From the NCBI GenBank assembly GCA_016200725.1, contig JACQEE010000114.1, positions 1 through 9,520 on the forward strand: 9,520 nt of DNA, given 5' to 3'. The position numbers were made by a program, and so were the translations under genes. The notes beneath the pieces are model-generated. The model was not told where the DNA came from. It made no database searches and saw nothing but the letters and a program-made list of their open reading frames with translations. Shown piece after piece: positions 1 through 5,667 of the stretch. Source of the DNA: Chloroflexota bacterium (GTDB lineage Bacteria > Chloroflexota > Dehalococcoidia > SHYB01). Numbering within the stretch: position 1 is the stretch's first letter; every line of letters begins with the position of its first letter.

Positions 1-1
1 G

Positions 2-1123
2 ATCAAGGTCGAGTCGGTCGCACACCTCGACGGCATGCGCGCCGTGCAGCCGTCGGCGCCGGGGCGGGCGGACAGCGTGAACCTGGGCGGGTGGTACAAC
101 AACGCCAACTGCGGCAAGATGAGCGCGGTGCTCAACCTGCAGCACCTCGGGGCCAAAGACGTGCTCCTGAGCCTCGTGCGCGTTGCCGACGCCGTCGTGG
201 AGAACTTCACCTACCCGACGCTGGAGCGCCTCGGCTATGGCGTCGACGTCCTTCGCAGCGTGAACCCGAGCCTCGTCGTGCTGCGGCTGCCGCCGATGGG
301 CACCACCGGGCCGCGGGCCACCCTGTCGGGCTTCGGCTTCAGCATGCTGGCGCTCGCGGGGGTCAGCAATCTCGTGGGTCCACCCGAGCGCCCGCCGACG
401 GGCTTCGGCGTTACCTTCGGCGACTCGGTGAGCACGCCGGGCCACGGCGCGGTGAGCCTGTTCGCGGCGCTGCTGCACCGTCGCCGCACCGGCCAGGGCC
501 AGGTCATCGACATGTCGCAGGTCGAGGCGGCGACGGCGATGCTGGGCGGCGCGCTGCTCGACTACGCCGTGAACGGGCGGGTGCAGCAGCGCACCGGGAA
601 CCGCTCGCCGTGGGCGTGTCCGCACAACGCGTACCGCTGCAAGGGCGACGACCGCTGGTGCGTCATCGCCGTGTTCACCGACGAGGAGTGGGGAGCGCTG
701 GCAGCGATGCTGGGCCAGCGAGCGTGGCTGACGGACGCGCGCTTCGCATCCGTCGAGGCGCGCAAACAGCACGAGGACGATCTCGACGCGCTGATCGAGG
801 CGTGGACGTCGCAGCGCACGCCTGACGAAGTCATGGAGACGCTGCAACGGGCAGGCGTGCCGAGCGGGGCGCTACGCAGCCCGAACGACGTGCTCCATGG
901 CGACGCGCACCTCAAGGCCCGCGGCTACTATCGCTGGCTGCCGCACCCCGAGACGCCGGCGATGCTGGTCAACGGGCCGCTCTACAGGCTGTCGGCCGCG
1001 GACCCGAACGCGATCCGGCGCGCGCCGCTGATCGGCGAGCACAACGAAGCGGTCTACCAGGAACTGCTGGGAATGGCCGAGGCCAAGGCCGATCAACTGG
1101 CAGTCGACGGCGTGATCCAGTAG
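2..1123 (+). CDS. CaiB/BaiF family CoA-transferase, 5' end cut off by the window
   Basis: The reading frame is open from base 2, and the residues before the first ATG (35) read IKVES, the conserved GADVIKVE region of CaiB/BaiF (family III) CoA-transferases. The true start therefore lies upstream, with roughly 40 residues missing. Family members move CoA between carboxylic acids through an enzyme-bound anhydride and work as interlocked cytosolic dimers. Visible family segments are VVENFTYPTLERLG, a Gly-rich middle, GQGQVIDMSQVEAA, PHNAYRCKGDDRW and the C-terminal PLIGEHNEAVYQELLG. The acidic residue of the QVEAA segment, near the family's active-site region, is Glu rather than Asp. The protein resembles the second gene of the downstream pair (5664-6917) more than the first, sharing LDYxVNGR and PHNAYRC. 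Substrate unknown. Family assignment is secure. Confidence 0.93.
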   Translation: MKVESVAHLDGMRAVQPSAPGRADSVNLGGWYNNANCGKMSAVLNLQHLGAKDVLLSLVRVADAVVENFTYPTLERLGYGVDVLRSVNPSLVVLRLPPMGTTGPRATLSGFGFSMLALAGVSNLVGPPERPPTGFGVTFGDSVSTPGHGAVSLFAALLHRRRTGQGQVIDMSQVEAATAMLGGALLDYAVNGRVQQRTGNRSPWACPHNAYRCKGDDRWCVIAVFTDEEWGALAAMLGQRAWLTDARFASVEARKQHEDDLDALIEAWTSQRTPDEVMETLQRAGVPSGALRSPNDVLHGDAHLKARGYYRWLPHPETPAMLVNGPLYRLSAADPNAIRRAPLIGEHNEAVYQELLGMAEAKADQLAVDGVIQ

Positions 1124-1164
1124 AAGCACATGCTCGCTAGGCTGAGGCCAACACCGCGGGCGCG

Positions 1165-1173
1165 TGCTATCCT
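1165..1173 (+). promoter_or_regulatory. Extended -10 promoter element before the aldo/keto reductase
   Basis: TGCTATCCT matches the extended -10 pattern TGn-TAnnnT and ends 10 nt before the ATG at 1183. Transcription would start about 7 nt after the box, giving a leader of only a few bases or none. No Shine-Dalgarno sequence lies before this ATG, which fits leaderless translation. No clear -35 box is visible. A box of the same form and spacing precedes the CaiB gene at 4482. Confidence 0.5.
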
Positions 1174-1182
1174 CGTGTCGCA

Positions 1183-2220
1183 ATGCCTCTCCCCACCAAC
1201 GCGTACATCGACCTCGCGCCGGGGCTGCGCGTGTGCCGCGTACTGAACGGCATGTGGCAGGTGTCGGGGGCGCACGGGCCGATCGATGCGCGGAAGGCCA
1301 TCGCGGAGATGGCGGCGTACGAGGCGGCGGGGTTTACCACGTGGGACCTGGCGGACCATTACGGGCCGGCGGAGGATTTTGTGGGGGAGTACCGGAAGGC
1401 GGCGGCATCCGCCGCCGGTGGTTCGACAGGCTCACCACGAACGGCCTCTCCCAAGCCCCTGTACTTCACGAAGTGGGTGCCGCATCCGGGGCGGATGACG
1501 CGGCGGGTGGTGGAGGAGGCGGTGGATGTGTCGCGGCGACGGATGGGGATGGAGCGCCTCGATCTGCTGCAGTTCCACTGGTGGGAGTACGAGGACGCGA
1601 ACTATCTCGAGGCGCTGAAACATCTAGCGTCGCTGCGGGACGAAGGGAAGCTGTTGCACATCGCGCTGACCAACTTCGACACGGCGCACATGGAGGCGAT
1701 CGCGAAGGCGGGCGTGCGCGTGGTGTCGAACCAAGTGCAGTACTCGCTCGTCGACCAGCGGCCGGACGCGTGGATGACGTCGTTCTGCCGCGAGCAGGGC
1801 ATCGGGCTGCTGACGTACGGCACGATGCTCGGCGGGCTGTTGTCGGAGCGGTGGCTCGGGAAGCCTGAACCGTCGTACGGGCAGTTGAACACGGCGAGCC
1901 TGCAGAAGTACCGGCGCATGATCGACGCCTGGGGCGGTTGGCCGCTCTTCCAGGAGTTGCTCGTCGCGCTGAAGGGCATCGCGGAGAAGCACGGGGCGAG
2001 CATCGCCAACGTGGGGACGCGGGCGGTGCTCGACCGGCCAGCGGTCGCGGGCGTGATCATCGGCGCGCGGCTCGGCGTCGCGGAGCACCGCGAGGAGAAT
2101 GCGCGCGTATTCGCCTTCACGCTGGACGACGCGGACAGAGAGGCCATTGCGGAGGTGACGAGTCGCGGGCGCGACCTGATGGCGGTGATTGGCGACTGCG
2201 GGGATGAGTACCGAGGATAG
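1183..2220 (+). CDS. Aldo/keto reductase
   Basis: A 345-residue cytosolic NAD(P)H-dependent oxidoreductase of the aldo/keto reductase (TIM-barrel) superfamily, acting on a carbonyl/alcohol pair; the substrate is not readable. The catalytic tetrad is visible: Asp55 and Tyr60 in TWDLADHYG, Lys97 in LYFTKW and His132 in LQFHWW. The segments ALTNFD, VVSNQVQYSLVD and the C-terminal VIIGAR also fit the family, the last being in the cofactor-binding part. Residues about 75-91, between Tyr60 and Lys97, are an extra Ala/Gly/Ser/Pro-rich loop encoded by a dispersed repeat (1418-1445). The start has no Shine-Dalgarno sequence but sits 10 nt after a -10 box. The stop overlaps the ribosome binding site of the NIPSNAP gene, so the two are one operon. 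Confidence 0.93.
   Translation: MPLPTNAYIDLAPGLRVCRVLNGMWQVSGAHGPIDARKAIAEMAAYEAAGFTTWDLADHYGPAEDFVGEYRKAAASAAGGSTGSPRTASPKPLYFTKWVPHPGRMTRRVVEEAVDVSRRRMGMERLDLLQFHWWEYEDANYLEALKHLASLRDEGKLLHIALTNFDTAHMEAIAKAGVRVVSNQVQYSLVDQRPDAWMTSFCREQGIGLLTYGTMLGGLLSERWLGKPEPSYGQLNTASLQKYRRMIDAWGGWPLFQELLVALKGIAEKHGASIANVGTRAVLDRPAVAGVIIGARLGVAEHREENARVFAFTLDDADREAIAEVTSRGRDLMAVIGDCGDEYRG
1418..1445 (+). repeat. Dispersed repeat inside the aldo/keto reductase gene (copy 1)
   Basis: These 28 bases match 3021-3048 at 27 of 28 positions (only C1433 differs, T in the other copy), and their 3' half recurs at 3214-3230. The core is TTCGACAGGCTCACCACGAA. Here the repeat is translated in frame as reductase residues about 79-88, in a loop just before the catalytic Lys97. 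Repeats of this kind are often seen between genes in environmental bacterial genomes; that statement is from memory. Confidence 0.85.
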
Positions 2221-2224
2221 GAGG
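2219..2224 (+). promoter_or_regulatory. Strong ribosome binding site overlapping the upstream stop codon
   Basis: AGGAGG begins inside the reductase TAG stop (2218-2220) and lies 5 nt before the ATG at 2230. This fixes the NIPSNAP start and implies coupled translation of the two genes. Confidence 0.85.
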
Positions 2225-2229
2225 TAGCC

Positions 2230-3009
2230 ATGATCTATTACGAAGAAATCGTGCCGTTCGAGCCGGATGGGAAGGATGGGCACTGGCACGAGGACTACTG
2301 GAAGGAATTCAACGGGCGGCTCGCGCCGACGATGTCGCGGCTGGGGATACCCGTCGTCGGTGTGTGGGAGACGCCGCCGGGCGCAGGCCAGGGCAGCGAG
2401 TGCGTCTTCCTCTATCGCACGGAGTCGTACACGACGTACGGGGAGTTCATCGCGCGGACGCACGGCGCGACGGTAGACCCGGTGGTGCACAAGCGTCGCG
2501 GCGAGATGTGGGTCTATCGCCAGCGATGGTTCACGAAGATCCTGCTGACGACGCCGGGACACGAGGTGTCGCTGCTGAAGGGGACGGAGGGAGCGGACCC
2601 TCACCTTCCTGGCTCCGCCAGGAGTCCTCTCCCGCGGACGGGCGAGGGGAAGAGTCTCTACTACCACGAGCGGATCGAGTTTGAGCCGGACGGGAAGCAT
2701 GGGAACTGGCGGGTCGAGTACTGGAAGCGCTTCTGCGCGGACTTCGTGCCGACGATGAAGCGCCTCGGACTGGAGTTAGTCGGCTCGTGGGAGACGCCCG
2801 TCGGCTCGGGGCCGAGCAACGAGATCACGTTCCTGTGGCGCACGCGGGACTACGCCTCGTTCGGCGAGTACGTCTCACGGGCGAAGAGCGATGCAGGCAT
2901 CAAGAAGTGGAAGGCGGACTCGTCGCGGTACTGGCGCGAGTGGTTCTCGCAGCTGCTCACGACGGCGCCGGGGCACGAGACGTCGCTGCTGCGGGAGCGC
3001 GTGGGGTAG
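2230..3009 (+). CDS. Tandem two-domain NIPSNAP family protein
   Basis: A 259-residue protein made of two copies of a ferredoxin-like (dimeric alpha/beta barrel) NIPSNAP domain. Domain 1 covers about residues 1-116 (IYYEEIVPFEPDGKDGHW, VGVWETPPG, LYRTESY, TTPGHEVSLL). Domain 2 covers about 138-259 and repeats each motif (LYYHERIEFEPDGKHGNW, VGSWETPVG, LWRTRDY, TAPGHETSLL). The domains clearly come from one duplication. The linker (about residues 120-137, containing SARSPLPRTGEGK) is encoded by a hairpin-forming intergenic-type repeat, so the gene looks like two neighbouring genes fused by it. NIPSNAP proteins are poorly understood; bacterial ones often sit in catabolic clusters, and an enzymatic or small-ligand role is only a guess. 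It shares an operon with the aldo/keto reductase. No signal peptide or membrane segment is seen. Confidence 0.85.
   Translation: MIYYEEIVPFEPDGKDGHWHEDYWKEFNGRLAPTMSRLGIPVVGVWETPPGAGQGSECVFLYRTESYTTYGEFIARTHGATVDPVVHKRRGEMWVYRQRWFTKILLTTPGHEVSLLKGTEGADPHLPGSARSPLPRTGEGKSLYYHERIEFEPDGKHGNWRVEYWKRFCADFVPTMKRLGLELVGSWETPVGSGPSNEITFLWRTRDYASFGEYVSRAKSDAGIKKWKADSSRYWREWFSQLLTTAPGHETSLLRERVG
2598..2650 (+). repeat. Hairpin-forming repeat encoding the NIPSNAP linker
   Basis: Two inverted repeats lie side by side. CCTGGC (2608-2613) pairs with GCCAGG (2617-2622). CCTCTCCCG (2626-2634) pairs with CGGGCGAGG (2639-2647), with one mismatch. The peptide SPLPRTGEG is typical of translated copies of a widespread intergenic repeat of the CCTCTCCC...GGGAGAGG type (from memory). 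The element separates the two NIPSNAP domains and keeps the frame. Confidence 0.65.
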
Positions 3010-3020
3010 GCCCCGTCCCC

Positions 3021-3048
3021 GTGGTTCGACAGGCTTACCACGAACGGC
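3021..3048 (+). repeat. Dispersed repeat between genes (copy 2)
   Basis: This is a 27/28 match to the copy inside the aldo/keto reductase (1418-1445). It starts 12 nt after the NIPSNAP stop codon. Confidence 0.85.
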
Positions 3049-3087
3049 TCTCGCGACTCGTGGCGCGGTTACCTGCGGGGCATGAGA

Positions 3088-3110
3088 TGCTGACCCGCAG
3101 CGGGTCAGCA
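3088..3110. repeat. Perfect palindrome with 11-bp arms downstream of the NIPSNAP gene
   Basis: TGCTGACCCGC (3088-3098) is followed by a single A and its exact reverse complement (3100-3110). It would form a very stable GC-rich hairpin about 78 nt after the NIPSNAP stop. No T-run follows, so it may be a repeat unit, an mRNA-stabilising or attenuating hairpin, or a non-canonical terminator. Confidence 0.75.
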
Positions 3111-3124
3111 TGACAAACGCGCGC

Positions 3125-3153
3125 TTGACACAGGATTCGTTGCGTACCAGCAT
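3125..3153 (+). promoter_or_regulatory. Possible promoter for the SMP-30-like gene
   Basis: A perfect -35 hexamer TTGACA (3125-3130) stands in the gap before the lactonase gene. The best -10 at 17 bp spacing, CAGCAT (3148-3153), matches only 3 of 6 positions, so the call is weak. If real, the leader would contain the 3171-3231 hairpin repeat. Confidence 0.3.
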
Positions 3154-3170
3154 GGCGTCGCTATCTCCGC

Positions 3171-3231
3171 GCCCGTTCATGGTTCCCTTCGACTGCGCTC
3201 AGGGCAGGCTATCGGCTCACCACGAACGGGC
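3171..3231. repeat. Imperfect inverted-repeat element of about 61 bp (copy 3)
   Basis: The outer arms GCCCGTTCATGGT (3171-3183) and ACCACGAACGGGC (3219-3231) are complementary at 12 of 13 positions. The inside holds CCTTCGACTGCGCTCAGGGC (3186-3205), typical of a widespread intergenic repeat family. Bases 3214-3230 match 16 of 17 positions of the other two copies. It appears to be a complete palindromic form of the element of which copies 1 and 2 are partial. It ends 15 nt before the lactonase ribosome binding site. Confidence 0.75.
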
Positions 3232-3246
3232 TTCCCCCCATCCCTC

Positions 3247-3252
3247 AGGAGG
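3247..3252 (+). promoter_or_regulatory. Consensus ribosome binding site for the SMP-30-like gene
   Basis: AGGAGG lies 6 nt before the ATG at 3259 and decides that start. Confidence 0.85.
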
Positions 3253-3258
3253 CTCTCC

Positions 3259-4110
3259 ATGGCGCGTACACGCAAGGTGATTCTCGACAACCTGGCTTTT
3301 GGCGAAGGGCCGCGCTGGCACAAGGACCGGCTCTTCTTCGCCGACATGTACAACAACAAGGTCTTCACGCTGGACATGAAGGGGAAGGTGGAGTTCATCG
3401 TCGAGGTGCCGAACCGGCCATCGGGCATGGGCTGGGACCTCAAGGGCAGGCTGCTCATCATCTCGATGCTCGACCGCAAGTTGATGCGCTTCGAGAATGG
3501 CAAGTTGTCGGTGCTGGCCGATCTTTCGAAGTACGCGCCGGCGGACACGAACGACATGGTTGTCGATGGGCGCGGCCACGCGTACATCGGCAACCTGGGC
3601 TACCAGGTACACCATGGCGAGACGCCGAAGCCGGCAGACGTGATTATGGTGGACACAAACACGGGCGCGGTGCGCGTCGTCGCGGGCGGCTTCATGATCC
3701 CCAACGGGACGGTAGTGACGCCGGATAACAAGACGCTCATCATCGCGGAGAGCATCGGGCACAAGTTGTGGAAGTTCGACATCACAGCAGACGGGTCGCT
3801 GACGAACAAGAAGCTCTTCGCCGACTTCAAGGACGGCATCCCCGACGGCATCGCGCTGGACGCCGAGGGCGCGGTGTGGACGGCGGTGCCGACGTGGAAC
3901 GAATACTGCCGCGTGTTCGAGGGGACGCGCATCGTCGAGCGGATCAAGATCGAGGGAAGATCGCCGATCGCAGTGGCGCTCGGCGGGCCTGACCGCAAGA
4001 CGATGTACATGTGCACGTCGATGAGCATCGACGGTAAGCAGGGTCCCGGCCACACGAAGGGCTGGCTCGAGTCGACACAGGTGGACGTGCCGGGGGCGGG
4101 GTGGCCGTAG
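3259..4110 (+). CDS. SMP-30/gluconolactonase/LRE-like family protein
   Basis: A 283-residue six-bladed beta-propeller hydrolase, probably a metal-dependent lactonase or esterase. The metal ligands of the SMP-30 fold can be placed: Glu16 (FGEGPRW), Asn98 (DTNDMVVD), Asn149 (MIPNGTVV) and Asp196 (GIPDGIALD). They correspond in order and spacing to Glu18, Asn103, Asn154 and Asp204 of human SMP-30. Blade-like repeats such as RLFFADMYNNKVFTLD, VVDGRGHAYIGNLGY and ALDAEGAVWTAV are present. No signal peptide is seen, so it is probably cytosolic. The length is usual for the family. It stands downstream of the reductase operon behind a 249-nt repeat-rich gap and may have its own promoter. Ring opening of a lactone intermediate in the pathway is plausible; the substrate is unknown. 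Confidence 0.92.
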   Translation: MARTRKVILDNLAFGEGPRWHKDRLFFADMYNNKVFTLDMKGKVEFIVEVPNRPSGMGWDLKGRLLIISMLDRKLMRFENGKLSVLADLSKYAPADTNDMVVDGRGHAYIGNLGYQVHHGETPKPADVIMVDTNTGAVRVVAGGFMIPNGTVVTPDNKTLIIAESIGHKLWKFDITADGSLTNKKLFADFKDGIPDGIALDAEGAVWTAVPTWNEYCRVFEGTRIVERIKIEGRSPIAVALGGPDRKTMYMCTSMSIDGKQGPGHTKGWLESTQVDVPGAGWP

Positions 4111-4126
4111 AGCGGCGAGGTAATAA

Positions 4127-4450
4127 ATGCCCAAGTGCGAGATCTGTGGCGAGTTCGTACTAGGGAAGATAGACGAACACCTCTGGGTGCATTACCGAGG
4201 GAATGAGCCTCCTCCATGGAGGATCGTTCCTCTGGTGATTGCTGGTCTAATGATTGGTGCCAGCGTTGGGGTCATCCCAGGAATAGCAATATGGTTCACA
4301 GCTTCGCACGGTAACCATGACAGATTCGTGTTCCAAAGAATGGCAGCAGTGGCCTTCATAATTGCTGGTGGAACCATTGGATTCGCCGTCGGTGCAGTCG
4401 CAGGGCGACGCCTGGCGGGCAAGTGGAACGATAGATCGCCTCGCATGTAA
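4127..4450 (+). CDS. Small protein with C2H2-like zinc finger and two membrane helices
   Basis: A 107-residue protein that I do not recognise. Its N-terminus has Cys4-x2-Cys7-x10-His18-x3-His22, close to the C2H2 zinc finger pattern (usual middle gap 12). Two hydrophobic, Gly/Ala-rich helices follow at about residues 34-58 and 72-92, the second with glycine-zipper-like spacing (GGTIGFAVGAVAG). The tail is short and basic. The likely arrangement is a soluble finger on one side of the membrane with both helices as a hairpin. GAGG (4117-4120) lies 6 nt before the ATG, and the gene starts 16 nt after the lactonase stop, so it may be co-transcribed. Base composition is visibly richer in A/T than the flanking genes, suggesting separate acquisition. 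It could be a membrane-anchored regulator or a stress protein; there is no direct evidence for either. Confidence 0.7.
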   Translation: MPKCEICGEFVLGKIDEHLWVHYRGNEPPPWRIVPLVIAGLMIGASVGVIPGIAIWFTASHGNHDRFVFQRMAAVAFIIAGGTIGFAVGAVAGRRLAGKWNDRSPRM

Positions 4451-4462
4451 CACACCTTGCGC

Positions 4463-4471
4463 TGCTAGAAT
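4463..4471 (+). promoter_or_regulatory. Extended -10 promoter element before the CaiB pair
   Basis: TGCTAGAAT fits TGn-TAnnnT and ends 11 nt before the ATG at 4482, as at 1165-1173. It argues for a nearly leaderless transcript and for the start at 4482: the in-frame ATG at 4470 overlaps the box and would lie before the transcription start. No good -35 is seen. Confidence 0.5.
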
Positions 4472-4481
4472 GTCCCGCGCT

Positions 4482-5667
4482 ATGCCTGACCCATCGCTGA
4501 ACCCGCCGTCTGCCGCCACGGGGCTGCGCGTCGTCGAGCTGGGCGACCCGAAGGTGGGCTACGCCGCCAAGTTGTTCGGCGACATGGGCGCGGACGTGAT
4601 CAAGATCGAGCCGCTCGGGGGCGAGGCGTCGCGGCGCATCGGGCCGTTCGTGGACGACATCCCGGACGCCAACAAGAGCCTGTTCTTCTGGCACTACAAC
4701 ACCAGCAAGCGCGGCGTCACCCTCGAGCTCGACAAGGCGGAAGGGCGCGCACTCTTTCGGCGGCTCGTGGATAGCGCGGACATCCTGCTCGACGGCGAGA
4801 AGCCGGGGCGGCTGGCAGCGCTGGAGTTGGGCTATGAGACGCTCGAGGCGGCGAACCCCAAGTTAATCGCCTGCTCGGTGACACCATTCGGACAGGACGG
4901 GCCCTGGCGCGACCTGCTGGCCTCCGACCTCATCCACATGGCGCTCGGGGGACAGATGGCGTCGACGGGGCCCGACGACCCAACGGGTCAGCCCATCGCG
5001 GGGACAGGCTACCAGTCGCTGCACGTCGGCGGGAACTTCGCGGCCATCGCGATACTCACGGCGCTCGTCGAGCGCGACGCGTCGGGTCGCGGGCAGTACA
5101 TCGACATCTCGATCCACGACGCCTGCGCGACGTGCACGGAGATCGCGATACCGTCGTGGATCTACACCAAGCAAGGCGTCTACCGCCAGATCGGGCGTCA
5201 CGCGATGGTGGCGCGCGACTCGCGGCAGAACTTCCGCGCCGCCGACGGCAAGTGGGTGAACACCATCTTGCCGATGATCAGCACGCCGCAGTGGCACGCG
5301 CTGGTGCAGTGGATGGGCCAGCACGAAGGTGGCGGCGGCGTTCGAGCAGTTCATCGCGATGTTTCCGAGCGACTGGATCTACCACCAGGCACAGCAGCGG
5401 CACCTCTCGTGGGGACAGATCCGCGCACCGGAGGAGAACCTCGCGGACCCAGGGCTCATCGGGCGCGGGTTCTGGCACGAGGTGGAGCACCCGGAGATCG
5501 GGCGCACGATTCGCTATCCGGGCGCGCCGATCGACTCGCCGGAGATGCGGTGGCGCATCTCGCGTCGCGCGCCGCTGCTGGGGGAGCACAACTTCGAGGT
5601 GTATGGCAAGGAGTTGGGGCTGACGGTCGCGGAGTTGACGGCGCTGGCAGAGACGGGGGCGATATGA
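4482..5667 (+). pseudogene. CaiB/BaiF family CoA-transferase broken by a frameshift (first gene of a pair)
   Basis: The 5' part (4482 to about 5327, 282 codons) has clear family segments: LRVVELG, GDMGADVIKIEP, SVTPFGQDGPW and GRGQYIDISIHDACATC, with Asp213 in the active-site region. The 3' part (about 5329-5667, 112 codons) lies in another frame and gives the rest of the same protein: AAAFEQFIAMFPSDWIYHQA, GFWHEVEHPEIGRTIRYPG and APLLGEHNFEVYGKELGL. Without a shift the first frame runs through nonsense into the next CaiB gene. The stretch normally found between WMGQHEG and VAAAFEQF (about 20 residues, compare MASDPRFATNLASLQHECE in the downstream paralogue) is absent, so the event looks like a small deletion whose length is not a multiple of three. 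It may be a real mutation or an assembly error. Confidence 0.85.

Noticed and set aside
1624..2700. Long minus-strand open frame opposite the reductase and NIPSNAP genes
   Set aside because: No recognisable domain, Arg/Pro-rich, and it crosses two well-supported genes.
3217..4134. Minus-strand open frame opposite the SMP-30-like gene
   Set aside because: His/Arg/Val-rich composition without motifs; the plus strand has all four metal ligands in place.
4470..4481. ATG at 4470 as the start of the first CaiB gene in the pair
   Set aside because: It overlaps the TGCTAGAAT box and would precede the predicted transcription start. The four extra residues show no family similarity.
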